From: an uncultured Bacteroidales bacterium
Lineage (GTDB): Bacteria > Bacteroidota > Bacteroidia > Bacteroidales > Paludibacteraceae
Assembly (NCBI GenBank): GCA_902774185.1
Contig: CACYHE010000024.1
Span: 1 to 38,874 of the forward strand
Direction of reading: 5' to 3'
DNA: 38,874 nt
The notes under the pieces are model-generated. The model had not been told where the DNA came from, did no database searches, and worked only from the letters and a program-made list of their open reading frames with translations. Shown piece by piece: positions 1-8,557 of the stretch (positions within the stretch are counted from its first letter, which is position 1; each line of letters opens with the position of its first letter). A program made the position numbers and the translations under genes.

Positions 1-85
1 TGCCGTTGTAGTAGTAAATAACGTGGTAAAAGAGTACCAGCAGTACGGTCACCCAACGTAAATTATCGATCCAATGTTTTCTCAT
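1..85 (-). CDS. Acyltransferase family 3 membrane protein (N-terminal fragment)
   Basis: Only the first 28 codons are in the window; the gene runs off the left edge. Translation from the ATG at 85-83 reads MRKHWIDNLRWVTVLLVLFY and continues with a hydrophobic His/Tyr-rich segment. A charged RxxxxDNLRW stretch followed at once by a membrane helix ending in an FYHV-type histidine is typical of the start of OafA/YrhL-like acyltransferase-3 proteins, which O-acylate sugars at the inner membrane. An AAAGGAA purine run lies just upstream of the ATG, and the gldB-like stop is 5 bp away, so the two are probably co-transcribed. The family call rests on a short N-terminus, so it is tentative. Confidence 0.55.
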   Translation of the reverse strand, partial: MRKHWIDNLRWVTVLLVLFYHVIYYYNG

Positions 86-90
86 TTCCT

Positions 91-1098
91 TTACGGCTTA
101 TAATAACTCTCTTCTAAGATTTTTTGTGCATCCGGCTCTGCCATCAACTCTTGCAAAGTCACATTCTCATTATGCGCCATGTAACTTTCCACGATTCGCC
201 AACCTAACCAGATGCCTAACCGACCCGGACTGTCCTGCGAAACCTCTGAAGTGAACGGACCATCGTTCAGATAACTCGTCAGAACCAAGCTCTCCGTCTT
301 AAACAGATCACGCTTATCCATCACCAGATGCCAGATAGCCTCTTCATTGCGTTCACACCACTTCCACTGATCCTTTGTCCAACCCATCACCTCATACCCG
401 GGTAAATCATCGAAAAGTTGAGCGGTCAAGTACATCACTTTACCTCGATAGATCATTTGATCCAGCAATCGGCTCTTCGTACTTGTATAAGGCAGCGTCC
501 TGAATAGATACGCGCTTACCACATCCACCGGAATGCACTCTTTCCGCATGGTCTGTTTCTGATACTCATACACCACACGGTTGTAGTATTCATAATCGCT
601 ACCCAAATACATATCCGCACCGATTCCGATGAGATCATCTTCCATAAAAATAGGTGTTACAAAACCCGAAATAAACAAATATAGGGTAGGGATCTCCATT
701 TCCGGATATAACCAGTGGATGCGTGTAAATGCCTTATTAAGTGGCTTTTGAATATCACTTATATCTGCAAACAACTCCCGCTCCAAGGCATTCGTCTGCT
801 TAAAACCATACAATGTGTCCTCCAGGAACTTCGGTAATTGCTGCTCCAAAATGGCGGTGTCCCAACTCGGAATACCCAATATATCTTCCACCCATAGCGG
901 CATAAAAACCGGATACTCGTCATACAGCACACGGATATCTTGTCCTACTGTGGATTCGTTCACATTCAACAATGCCCTGTCAAAACGCACGATCTCTACA
1001 TCCTGCGTTTCCAAGTCCTTCGGAAAATAGGTCCGTCCATGCTGACACGCTGTAAGCGCCATCAGACATGCTATAATGAAATATTTTTTTTGAATCAT
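91..1098 (-). CDS. gldB: GldB-like gliding motility lipoprotein
   Basis: The 335-residue protein has a lipoprotein signal peptide (hydrophobic residues 6-17, lipobox LTAC, Cys18) and so should be an outer- or inner-membrane-anchored periplasmic protein. The body has the GldB pattern: IVRFDRALL near residue 40, a YPVFMPLWVEDILGI segment, the SGFVTPIF and IGIGADMYLGSDYEYY region, and a C-terminal SPGRLGIWLGWRIVESYM motif, ending in YKP. GldB is needed for gliding in Flavobacterium and is widely kept in non-gliding Bacteroidales, where its role is unclear. It lies 17 bp after the lolD-like gene and probably belongs to the same minus-strand transcript. Confidence 0.8.
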   Translation of the reverse strand: MIQKKYFIIACLMALTACQHGRTYFPKDLETQDVEIVRFDRALLNVNESTVGQDIRVLYDEYPVFMPLWVEDILGIPSWDTAILEQQLPKFLEDTLYGFKQTNALERELFADISDIQKPLNKAFTRIHWLYPEMEIPTLYLFISGFVTPIFMEDDLIGIGADMYLGSDYEYYNRVVYEYQKQTMRKECIPVDVVSAYLFRTLPYTSTKSRLLDQMIYRGKVMYLTAQLFDDLPGYEVMGWTKDQWKWCERNEEAIWHLVMDKRDLFKTESLVLTSYLNDGPFTSEVSQDSPGRLGIWLGWRIVESYMAHNENVTLQELMAEPDAQKILEESYYKP

Positions 1099-1115
1099 GT
1101 TAGGCCCTTTTTGAC

Positions 1116-1766
1116 TTAAACAATAACTCCGTCTTTAATCTCTATCACCCGGTCAGCAATAGTGGCTAACTCCTTGTCGTGCGTTACTAACAATATGGTC
1201 TGTCCGTATTCCTTCCTCAACTTCAATAACAATTCACTCAATTCCTTCTTGTTCTGAGTGTCCAAACTACCTGTCGGTTCATCTGCCAAGATAATATCCG
1301 GACTCATCATCAGCGCTCTGGCTGCGGCTACACGCTGCTTCTCACCGCCTGATAATTCATTCGGCTTATGCTCCATACGGTCTCCCAAACCCAACTCTCG
1401 CAATAACTTCTCCGCTCTCGGCTTATATTCCGATTCCTTCTCCCTTCCTATCATCGCAGGAATACAAACATTCTCCAAGGCTGTAAACTCCGGCAATAAC
1501 TGATGAAACTGGAAGATAAACCCGATATGCTTATTCCGAAAAGCCGCTAACTCCCGTTCCCCTTTCGCCATTAGCCTTTCGCCATTCACCAGTATTTCTC
1601 CTTTCGTCGGCCGGTCCAGCGTTCCGATGATCTGCAGCAGTGTAGTCTTTCCGGCACCGCTCTTACCGACTATCGCCACAATCTCTCCTTTGTTAACCCT
1701 CAAGTTAACACCCTTCAGAACCTCCAGTTCTCCGAATGATTTCCATATATCTCTTACTTCTATCAT
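1116..1766 (-). CDS. lolD: ABC transporter ATP-binding protein, LolD/MacB type
   Basis: A 216-residue ATPase subunit. Walker [10 protein letters not shown] is at residues 34-42, the Q-loop Gln at about 86, the signature LSGGEKQR at 138-145 and Walker B ILADEP at 159-164, followed by the D-loop SLD and the switch His in VTHDKE. Length and motifs fit the LolD/MacB/FtsE group; in Bacteroidota this stand-alone type is usually annotated as the lipoprotein-release ATPase LolD. No permease gene adjoins it, so the substrate is not shown. A GTG two codons upstream (1772) is open, but the ATG at 1766 gives the usual MIEV start. A 90-bp spacer with an AT-rich hairpin separates it from tsaE. Confidence 0.8.
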   Translation of the reverse strand: MIEVRDIWKSFGELEVLKGVNLRVNKGEIVAIVGKSGAGKTTLLQIIGTLDRPTKGEILVNGERLMAKGERELAAFRNKHIGFIFQFHQLLPEFTALENVCIPAMIGREKESEYKPRAEKLLRELGLGDRMEHKPNELSGGEKQRVAAARALMMSPDIILADEPTGSLDTQNKKELSELLLKLRKEYGQTILLVTHDKELATIADRVIEIKDGVIV

Positions 1767-1825
1767 ATGCACGTCCTTATTATTACCTGGTCATTACCTA
1801 TCAATCACGTATCCTACCCATACCT

Positions 1826-1846
1826 ATAATATACTATGTATATTAT
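1826..1846. other. AT-rich perfect hairpin between tsaE and lolD
   Basis: ATAATATAC, a TAT loop, then GTATATTAT: a 9-bp perfect stem with a 3-base loop, 10 bp after the tsaE stop in transcript sense. No T-run follows, so it is not a classic terminator. It may be a processing or mRNA-stability hairpin. Confidence 0.5.
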
Positions 1847-1856
1847 CCCGTGATTT

Positions 1857-2345
1857 TCATTTTATGGTAAGTTTTCTATCACCGTTAGGCATCAGGTCAA
1901 TCTTCACCCAAACCGTATCTTCCGGCAAGAGGGCATCAATCATCTCCGGCCACTCGATGAAACAGTAGTTACCCGAATACAGATACTCCTCGGCACCGAA
2001 ATCTATCGCCTCTCGGATGTCCTTCAACCGATAACAGTCAAAATGATACACTTCCCCTTTATGCGGTTGTTCCACGTCGTACACATTGACAATCGCAAAA
2101 GTCGGACTGTTCACGACATCCACCGTACCCATCTCTTCACACAACTTCTTGATGAACGTCGTCTTACCTGCACCCATCGGACCGTCGAATGCAAAAACCC
2201 GATGAGGTTCGGTTTGCTCCAAGATCTCAAGCGCACGAACCTCTTCTCCTTGTTCATTAAGTAGCAAAAGTCTTTCTTCTTTTGATTTTTGACTTTCGAC
2301 TATCGTCTTTTTTATCGTATAAATACTCATATCCTTGCTTTTCAT
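1857..2345 (-). CDS. tsaE: tRNA threonylcarbamoyladenosine biosynthesis ATPase TsaE
   Basis: TsaE is the small P-loop ATPase that drives the TsaB-TsaD cycle making the t6A37 modification of ANN-decoding tRNAs in the cytoplasm. The 162-residue product has P-loop GPMGAGKTT (55-63), the following VVNSPTFAIVNVY segment, the HFDCYRLKD motif and the FIEWPEMID motif, all diagnostic for the family. It is slightly longer than usual at the N-terminus; an internal ATG at residue 6 (2330) gives MSIYTIKK and may be the true start. It lies 7 bp after the uvrC stop in the same transcript direction. Confidence 0.93.
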   Translation of the reverse strand: MKSKDMSIYTIKKTIVESQKSKEERLLLLNEQGEEVRALEILEQTEPHRVFAFDGPMGAGKTTFIKKLCEEMGTVDVVNSPTFAIVNVYDVEQPHKGEVYHFDCYRLKDIREAIDFGAEEYLYSGNYCFIEWPEMIDALLPEDTVWVKIDLMPNGDRKLTIK

Positions 2346-2352
2346 TCAATTC

Positions 2353-4170
2353 TCAGAGACTTATTTTGGCTTGTAATTGTTCATAAACAATTGATCCTCT
2401 GTGTTTTCCGAGCAATTCAATCATTTCTTCTTTACTCGCCCTTCCAGCACGCTTTACGGAACCGAAATGGGTTATCAATTTATGCTTTGTGATCTCTCCA
2501 ACTCCCTGTAAATCATCAAGTTGACTATGAATCTGCGCCTTACTTCTCTTCTTTTTATGGTACGAAATGGCAAAACGATGTACTTCATCTTGTATATTCG
2601 TCAGTAAGCGGAATACCTCACTCGTCACCGGCATCGAGATCTCTTTTGGCGGAAAACCATACAACAAGGTCTGAGTCCTGTGTTTGTCGTTTTTCTTCAA
2701 ACCCGCTATCGGAATGTTTAATCCCAATTGGTCTTCTACCGCTTCCCTTATCGCATGCATCTGACCCAAACCTCCGTCCGCAATAATCAGATCCGGCATC
2801 TGACCACCTTCATCTATCAGATGTTGATATCTTCTTCGTACCACTTCGCGCATGCTCGCATAATCATCCGGACCCTCTACTGTCTTTATTTCGAATCGCT
2901 TATAATCACTCTTACTTGCTTTGCCCATTCGATAGACTACACAACCGGCGACCGCGTTCTCCCCCTGTATATTGGAGTTATCGAAACAGTCAATCCATTT
3001 AGGCAAAGTTGGCAATCCCATCATCTGTTGTAATTCTGTCAAGATGCGTACCCCACGTTGCTCCGGATTCAGCTTGTCATCCTGTTTCAATCGGTCCATC
3101 TTATACTGCCGTACATTTTGCATCGCCAGATCCAGCAGTTTTTTCTTATCCCCGTTAACTGCTATAAATACATGCAGCGAATCATCAAAAACCTCCGGTA
3201 TAAACGGAACAATCACATCTTGCGTTCTACTCTCTAACCGCTCCCTCAACTCTATCATACCCATCGCTAACAACTCCTCTTTCTCCTCTTCCATCTTTCG
3301 TCTGTATTCGATGGTTTGACCCTGCACAATACAACCCTTATGCACATGCAGCATGGAGATATATACTTTATCGTCCTGTTCGTCGTACCCGAATACATCT
3401 ACATCTTTTGCCGAACTGTTTGTGATAATCGTCTTGCTCTTAAACTGCTCCAGTAACTCTATCTTCCGCTTTATATCGGCAGCCTCTTCGAATTTAAGTT
3501 CCTCCGATTTCATCCGCATTTCTTGCTCCAACTGCCGTCCGATTTCATGGGCGTCACCTTTAATCAACTTGCGAGCTTGCTCAATCCATTGTGCGTATTC
3601 GTCTTTTCCCATTCCTTCACATATGCCGCAACAATTCTTTAAATGGTACTTCAAACATACCCGCATCTTCTTTTTCTCGATGGAATCGGAAGAAATTGGA
3701 ATAGCACATGTACGTATAGGATAGAGTTTATGAATCAATTCCAAGACTAAATCTACCGTATAACCGAAGCTGTATGGTCCATAATACTCTCCTGACTTCT
3801 TATTGATCGTTCGTGTCTTGAAGATTCGAGGGTAGGGTTCTCTCGTAATACAGATACTCGGATAGCTTTTTCCGTCCTTCAGCAGTATATTGTAATGCGG
3901 TTGATATTGCTTAATCAAGTTATTCTCCAATAAGAATGCATCCTGCTCGGTATCCACTACCACGTACCGTATATCTGCTATATGCGCTACTAACTGACGT
4001 GTTTTGGAGGACTGGTGATCCTTATTGAAATAACTGTTTACCCTTCTGTGCAAGTTTTTCGCTTTGCCTACATAGATAATCTGCCCGTCCTTATCAAAGT
4101 ACTGGTACACACCCGGACTCTCCGGTATGCGTTTCAATAATAAGGCGATATGATTATCCTTAGTAGCCAT
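2353..4170 (-). CDS. uvrC: UvrABC system protein C (excinuclease subunit)
   Basis: UvrC makes both incisions in nucleotide excision repair together with UvrB. The 605-residue protein is full length. The N-terminal GIY-YIG nuclease (about 14-95) has GVYQYFDKDG and IIYVGKAKNL; a UVR motif (FEEAADIKRKIELLEQF, about 225-245) contacts UvrB; the RNase H-like C-terminal nuclease has CFDNSNIQGENAV and LIIADGG; a helix-hairpin-helix pair closes the protein (LQGVGEITKHKLITHFGS). Its ATG overlaps the apt stop by one base (TAATG), which suggests translational coupling. Confidence 0.97.
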   Translation of the reverse strand: MATKDNHIALLLKRIPESPGVYQYFDKDGQIIYVGKAKNLHRRVNSYFNKDHQSSKTRQLVAHIADIRYVVVDTEQDAFLLENNLIKQYQPHYNILLKDGKSYPSICITREPYPRIFKTRTINKKSGEYYGPYSFGYTVDLVLELIHKLYPIRTCAIPISSDSIEKKKMRVCLKYHLKNCCGICEGMGKDEYAQWIEQARKLIKGDAHEIGRQLEQEMRMKSEELKFEEAADIKRKIELLEQFKSKTIITNSSAKDVDVFGYDEQDDKVYISMLHVHKGCIVQGQTIEYRRKMEEEKEELLAMGMIELRERLESRTQDVIVPFIPEVFDDSLHVFIAVNGDKKKLLDLAMQNVRQYKMDRLKQDDKLNPEQRGVRILTELQQMMGLPTLPKWIDCFDNSNIQGENAVAGCVVYRMGKASKSDYKRFEIKTVEGPDDYASMREVVRRRYQHLIDEGGQMPDLIIADGGLGQMHAIREAVEDQLGLNIPIAGLKKNDKHRTQTLLYGFPPKEISMPVTSEVFRLLTNIQDEVHRFAISYHKKKRSKAQIHSQLDDLQGVGEITKHKLITHFGSVKRAGRASKEEMIELLGKHRGSIVYEQLQAKISL

Positions 4171-4709
4171 TATTCATTAACTTCTATACCGAATAGACAA
4201 TCTATATGTTCTGCTTTCCCCTCCAGGTATTTGCGACCGTTTAATCCTTCCAATTCGATAATGCAGTTTACATAGATTTTCTTCACCCCTAATTTCTTAA
4301 CCAGGTTAATAGCCGCTTCCATCGAACCACCTGTTGCCAAAATGTCGTCATGGATAAGTACTATGTCATTCTCGTTCAAAGCATCTTTGTGCATCTGAAT
4401 GGTATCCTCACCATACTCTTTAGCGTAGGTAACCGATACGGTTTCTGCCGGAAGTTTGTTATGCTTGCGGATAGGCACAAATCCGGCTCCTATCTCCATC
4501 GCTACTGCGGGTGCCAGAATAAAACCACGCGATTCGATACCTACAACCTGTGTAATACCCAGATCTTTGTAACGTTTCACAATTTCATCCTTCATCCAGC
4601 ATAAGCAATCATGTCTTGCCAGTGCGGTGGTGATGTCCTTGAATTGAATACCTTTGATCGGAAAATCAGGTACATTCCGAATAGCTGCTTTTACTTCTTC
4701 TAAAGTCAT
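4170..4709 (-). CDS. apt: Adenine phosphoribosyltransferase
   Basis: Apt salvages adenine with PRPP to form AMP. From the ATG at 4709 the protein is 179 residues, the family norm, starting MTLEEVKAAIRNVPDFPIKG. Visible motifs are GIQFKDIT near the start, VVGIESRGFILA, the RKHNKLP loop, and the PRPP-binding segment VLIHDDILATGGSM. The frame stays open to an ATG at 4739, which would add MFHVKQINRH, but that peptide is just the translation of the parS-like palindrome at 4723-4738, so I chose the internal ATG. The stop codon overlaps the uvrC start by one base. Confidence 0.95.
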   Translation of the reverse strand: MTLEEVKAAIRNVPDFPIKGIQFKDITTALARHDCLCWMKDEIVKRYKDLGITQVVGIESRGFILAPAVAMEIGAGFVPIRKHNKLPAETVSVTYAKEYGEDTIQMHKDALNENDIVLIHDDILATGGSMEAAINLVKKLGVKKIYVNCIIELEGLNGRKYLEGKAEHIDCLFGIEVNE

Positions 4710-4722
4710 ATGTCTATTAATT

Positions 4723-4738
4723 TGTTTCACGTGGAACA
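4723..4738. promoter_or_regulatory. parS: parS-like ParB-binding site
   Basis: The 16-mer TGTTTCACGTGGAACA reads TGTTCCACGTGAAACA on the minus strand, an exact form of the ParB-binding parS consensus (TGTTnCACGTGAAACA). It lies in the mnmG-apt gap, just before the chosen apt start. parS sites normally cluster around the replication origin, and mnmG (gidA) is often an origin-proximal gene. No dnaA or origin is visible in the window. Confidence 0.85.
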
Positions 4739-4745
4739 TAAAATA

Positions 4746-4766
4746 TTAGTTTGTTTTACAAACTAA
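4746..4766. other. AT-rich perfect hairpin downstream of mnmG
   Basis: TTAGTTTGT, a TTT loop, then ACAAACTAA: a 9-bp perfect stem with a triloop, 7 bp after the mnmG stop and just before the parS-like site. It has the same geometry as the hairpin after tsaE. It may be a weak terminator or processing site; its sequence also resembles the GTTTG/CAAAC repeats found later in the window. Confidence 0.5.
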
Positions 4767-4773
4767 ATTATAT

Positions 4774-6639
4774 TTATCTGCCCATTAAAACCAACAAAAC
4801 GCTTACATCGTTCGGGCTTACACCGGGAATCCGTTGGGCTTCTCCAATGGATTTAGGCCGTATTCTGCTTAGCTTCTGACGAGCCTCTGTACTTAAACTT
4901 TGTACCCCGTCGTAATTGAATGTGTCGGGAATACGAATCTGATCCAATCGTTGTAACTTGGCAGCTTCCATCTGTTCGCGTTTGATATATCCTGCGTACT
5001 TGATCTGAATCTCGCAACTTTCTACGATCTCATCGGATAAATTCTCTATTTTCGCCTTCAGTTCCGGCAGAACTTCCGCCAGTGCGCTAATACTTACTTG
5101 CGGACGGAGAATCAAATCGCTTATTTTACATCCCTCATGTAGAACCGAACTGCCGATGGACTCTAACCAACCGTCTATCGTTCCTTTGCGTACGGTATTT
5201 GTCTGCAAATACTCGATGAAATCGGAACATGCTTTCTTTTTTGCACACCATAATGCGTATCGACTATTGTCCGCCAATCCCATCTCGTAACTACGTTGCG
5301 TCAATCGTTCGTCCGCGTTATCTTGTCGCAACAGGATACGATATTCTGCTCTTGACGTGAACATGCGATACGGTTCATCTACTCCCTTATTTACCAAGTC
5401 GTCAATCAGCACACCTATATAACTTTCATTACGTCCCATCGTGAACGGGCTGCCGCCATGTACATTGATATGTGCGTTAACGCCTGCAACCAGACCTTGA
5501 CCTGCAGCCTCCTCGTATCCCGTTGTGCCATTGATTTGTCCGGCGAAAAACAGATTTTTAATCTGTTTGGTCTCTAATGTGTGATGTAATTGCGTCGGAT
5601 CGAAGAAGTCATACTCAATCGCATAACCCGGTCGATAAAGCACTACATCTTCCAGACCTTTAATTGTACGCAAACCAGCTAATTGTACTTGCCACGGTAA
5701 ACTACTCGAAAAACCGTTCACATAATACTCATTACTATCCACTCCTTCCGGTTCCAAGAATATCTGATGGGCTTCCTTGTCTGCAAAGGTTACGATCTTT
5801 GTCTCAATACTCGGGCAATAACGCGGACCGATACTCTTGATTTGTCCGTTGAAAAGGGGAGAATCTGCAAGTCCTGCCCGTAATGCTTCGTGGGTCTCGT
5901 TATTCGTATAAGTGATCCAGCAAGGCATTTGTTTGAGTTCCCGCTTCACGGTATCCAGATAACTGAACTGATGCCAGTCATTATCTCCGTCCTGCCTTAC
6001 AAGCTCTTCAAAATGAATGGACCGTGCATCAATGCGGGCAGGTGTACCCGTTTTCATTCGGTCGCTCTTGAATCCTGACTCTACCAGTTGTTCCGTCAAC
6101 CCATACGATGCGGGCTCTGAAGTACGTCCACCGGGTATCTGCGTCTTACCGCAATGCATCAAACCGTTCAAAAAGGTACCGTTCGTCAGAACGACAGCCT
6201 GTGCCTCCATCTCGATACCTAACATAGTCCGCACCCCGCAAACCTTATTATCTTTGATAATAAGACTCGTCACAATATCTTGCCATAAATACAGATTATC
6301 GGTATGGCTTAAAACTTTTACCCATTCTTCAATAAACCGCTTACGGTCACTCTGACTACGTGGACTCCACATAGCCGGACCCTTACTCTGATTCAGTAAT
6401 CGGAACTGGATAGCACTGCGGTCTGTCACAATACCCATTTGTCCGCCTAAGGCATCTATCTCACGGACAATCTGTCCTTTCGCAATACCACCTACCGCAG
6501 GATTACAACTCATCTGGGCAATCTTATTCATGTCCATTGTGATAAGCAGCGTCTTACTACCCATTCGGGCAGCTGCACTGGCCGCTTCACAACCGGCATG
6601 CCCGGCGCCAACTACTATCACATCGTATTTAAAATTCAT
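4774..6639 (-). CDS. mnmG: tRNA uridine-5-carboxymethylaminomethyl(34) synthesis enzyme MnmG
   Basis: MnmG (GidA) works with MnmE to put the cmnm5 group on wobble U34 of several tRNAs, using FAD. The 621-residue protein is full length. The N-terminal dinucleotide-binding motif is VVGAGHAGCEAASAAARMG; SCNPAVGGIAKG, LNQSKGPAMWSPRSQSDR, GTFLNGLMHCG and TGYEEAAGQGLVAG are characteristic; the C-terminal MnmE-interacting domain ends RIPGVSPNDVSVLLVLM. It follows yraN with a 3-bp gap, so it is probably co-transcribed. Confidence 0.97.
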   Translation of the reverse strand: MNFKYDVIVVGAGHAGCEAASAAARMGSKTLLITMDMNKIAQMSCNPAVGGIAKGQIVREIDALGGQMGIVTDRSAIQFRLLNQSKGPAMWSPRSQSDRKRFIEEWVKVLSHTDNLYLWQDIVTSLIIKDNKVCGVRTMLGIEMEAQAVVLTNGTFLNGLMHCGKTQIPGGRTSEPASYGLTEQLVESGFKSDRMKTGTPARIDARSIHFEELVRQDGDNDWHQFSYLDTVKRELKQMPCWITYTNNETHEALRAGLADSPLFNGQIKSIGPRYCPSIETKIVTFADKEAHQIFLEPEGVDSNEYYVNGFSSSLPWQVQLAGLRTIKGLEDVVLYRPGYAIEYDFFDPTQLHHTLETKQIKNLFFAGQINGTTGYEEAAGQGLVAGVNAHINVHGGSPFTMGRNESYIGVLIDDLVNKGVDEPYRMFTSRAEYRILLRQDNADERLTQRSYEMGLADNSRYALWCAKKKACSDFIEYLQTNTVRKGTIDGWLESIGSSVLHEGCKISDLILRPQVSISALAEVLPELKAKIENLSDEIVESCEIQIKYAGYIKREQMEAAKLQRLDQIRIPDTFNYDGVQSLSTEARQKLSRIRPKSIGEAQRIPGVSPNDVSVLLVLMGR

Positions 6640-6642
6640 ATC

Positions 6643-7092
6643 TTATTTATTACGTATCGTTTTTGTCCGATGAATCCATTTCCATTGACCGGTATGGCTA
6701 CCGGAACTGACAGTGCGGCTAGAAGGACTGAATGCATTTTCCCAATGTCCGCGGTAAGTGATTTCATTGGTTTGTACATCTACTAAAATACCAATAATAT
6801 CAAACCGCAATGCTTTCTCGGTTCGTTTGTGTTTGGCATACGCATTACCAGCTGCAATCATACGTCTTTTCTTGTTTTCATCGACATATTCTTCGGGCAA
6901 CTTTTCTCCGAATGTAGTGGTACGTGCCTTTACTTCGGCAAATACAATCGTCTGTTTGTTCTCGGCAATCAAGTCCACTTCCAGATGTCCCATCCGCCAG
7001 TTATGCTCGATGACTTTATAGCCTTTTTCCTCAAGCATCTTAGCGGCTTCTTCCTCACCGATGATTCCTATGGGATTAGTAACAAATGCCAT
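6643..7092 (-). CDS. YraN family (UPF0102) endonuclease-like protein
   Basis: The 149-residue product matches the YraN/UPF0102 group of restriction-endonuclease-fold proteins: GEEEAAKMLEEKGYKVIEHN near the N-terminus, then HLEVDLIAENKQTIVFAEVKARTT with the D...ExK nuclease-type triad, and a RRMIAAGNAYAK helix. Its biological role is not established. About 25 extra C-terminal residues (SPSSRTVSSGSHTGQWKWIH) go beyond the usual family length and look poorly conserved. It sits 1 bp after rodA and 3 bp before mnmG. Confidence 0.85.
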   Translation of the reverse strand: MAFVTNPIGIIGEEEAAKMLEEKGYKVIEHNWRMGHLEVDLIAENKQTIVFAEVKARTTTFGEKLPEEYVDENKKRRMIAAGNAYAKHKRTEKALRFDIIGILVDVQTNEITYRGHWENAFSPSSRTVSSGSHTGQWKWIHRTKTIRNK

Positions 7093-7093
7093 A

Positions 7094-8557
7094 TTAATTC
7101 AATTGCTCCATACGTGCTGCATCTAATCGGAGTAAGATGAAGAGCAGTAATGTAAAACCCCACAATGAACTTCCTCCGTAACTGAAGAATGGTAACGGAA
7201 TACCGATTACGGGAAGTAGCCCAAGTACCATTCCGATATTAATCATCAGGTGGAAAAGGAAGATGCTTCCCACCGCATACGCATAGATGCGTGTGGTTAC
7301 ATTACGTTGCCGTTCAGCAATAACAAAAAGACGTAAGATGAACCACAAATATACCAATAAAACACCGATGGAACCGACAAAACCCCATTCTTCTCCTACG
7401 GTACAGAAGATAAAGTCGGTATCTTGTTCCGGTACAAACTGTAATTTCGTTTGGGTACCATTCAAATATCCTTTTCCCCAGAATCGTCCCGAACCGATGG
7501 CAATACGTGCCTGATTGACATTATATCCTGCGCCTGCCGGATCTTCCTTCATACCTAACAGTACCTCAATACGGATACGTTGGTGGGGGTGTAGCACGTG
7601 GGTAAAGACATAGTCACATGCGTGCGTATAGCCGATACAGAACAGCGTAAAAGCAGCTACAATCAGTAATCGGTATTTTCGCCAATAGATACTGATGGCT
7701 ATATTATAAATCACCAACGCAAGCACGATACCCATTGAGATCAAGTTAAACGGCATACGAACCCATATGTTGACAATCAGACAGATACCATATATTACAG
7801 CTACACTTCCTGTCATAATCAAGGCTTGCCAACGCATCCGATGCTCTTTGCAGATGAAAAAGATCTCAATAACTGTCAGCAGTAACATACACGTTAGAAT
7901 ACCTACGCTTCCTGTTCCTAAAGGCAACGGAACAGCGCCCAAACGGATACTGAGAATAAACAAAGCCACAGCCGCTACGCCTACCCATAACACATAACCG
8001 CTCATACCTTGACGGTAGAATACCAATAGAAAGGCCGCAAAAACCAATGCTGATCCTGTCTCTTTCTGCAAGATCATGATGATCATGGCAGGGATACCGA
8101 TAATGGCAAAAGGTACGATCAAATCGCGCCAAGTGCGTATCTTGTATTCGTATCGTCCCATGTATTTGGCTACTGTCAAGGCTACGATACATTTAGCAAA
8201 CTCTGCGGGTTGCAAGTTCACCGGACCTAATGAGATCCAAGACATCGATCCTTTGATATTATGCGCCAGAAATGGGGTGGCTAATAGAAGCAAGAGCATC
8301 GCTCCATAAGCGATATATGCCAATACATCATAGGTCTTGTAGTCAATAAGCAGTAACACTATCGCCAGCACAATAGATCCTATAATCCAAGTGAATTGTT
8401 TACCGGCACGGTTGGAGAAATCAAAGATACTCGTCTGGTCAAAGGTATAGCTGGCTCCATAGATATTGAGCCAACCGAATAAGACTAAAACCAAGAATAA
8501 ACCGATAGTGGTCCAGTCCAGATGTTGCAATATGTTACCACTTCTTGACGCTCTCAT
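7094..8557 (-). CDS. rodA: Rod shape-determining protein RodA (SEDS glycosyltransferase)
   Basis: RodA polymerises lipid II into glycan strands for side-wall growth, paired with the PBP2 encoded just upstream. The 487-residue protein is nearly all membrane helices. SEDS motifs are GSMSWISLGPVNLQPAEFAK, the ILQKETGSALVFAAFLLVFYRQGM stretch, GRFWGKGYLNGTQTKLQFVP, EQDTDFIFCTVGEEWGFVGS and the final IGIPLPFFSYGGSSL. It is longer than E. coli RodA (about 370) because of extra helices between the ETGS and GKG motifs, as in other Bacteroidales. It overlaps the PBP2 gene by 23 bp. Confidence 0.96.
   Translation of the reverse strand: MRASRSGNILQHLDWTTIGLFLVLVLFGWLNIYGASYTFDQTSIFDFSNRAGKQFTWIIGSIVLAIVLLLIDYKTYDVLAYIAYGAMLLLLLATPFLAHNIKGSMSWISLGPVNLQPAEFAKCIVALTVAKYMGRYEYKIRTWRDLIVPFAIIGIPAMIIMILQKETGSALVFAAFLLVFYRQGMSGYVLWVGVAAVALFILSIRLGAVPLPLGTGSVGILTCMLLLTVIEIFFICKEHRMRWQALIMTGSVAVIYGICLIVNIWVRMPFNLISMGIVLALVIYNIAISIYWRKYRLLIVAAFTLFCIGYTHACDYVFTHVLHPHQRIRIEVLLGMKEDPAGAGYNVNQARIAIGSGRFWGKGYLNGTQTKLQFVPEQDTDFIFCTVGEEWGFVGSIGVLLVYLWFILRLFVIAERQRNVTTRIYAYAVGSIFLFHLMINIGMVLGLLPVIGIPLPFFSYGGSSLWGFTLLLFILLRLDAARMEQLN

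Noticed and set aside
2069-2084. Second parS-like sequence TGTTCCACGTCGTACA
   Set aside because: Three mismatches in the right half and a position inside the conserved tsaE coding sequence make it a chance half-match.
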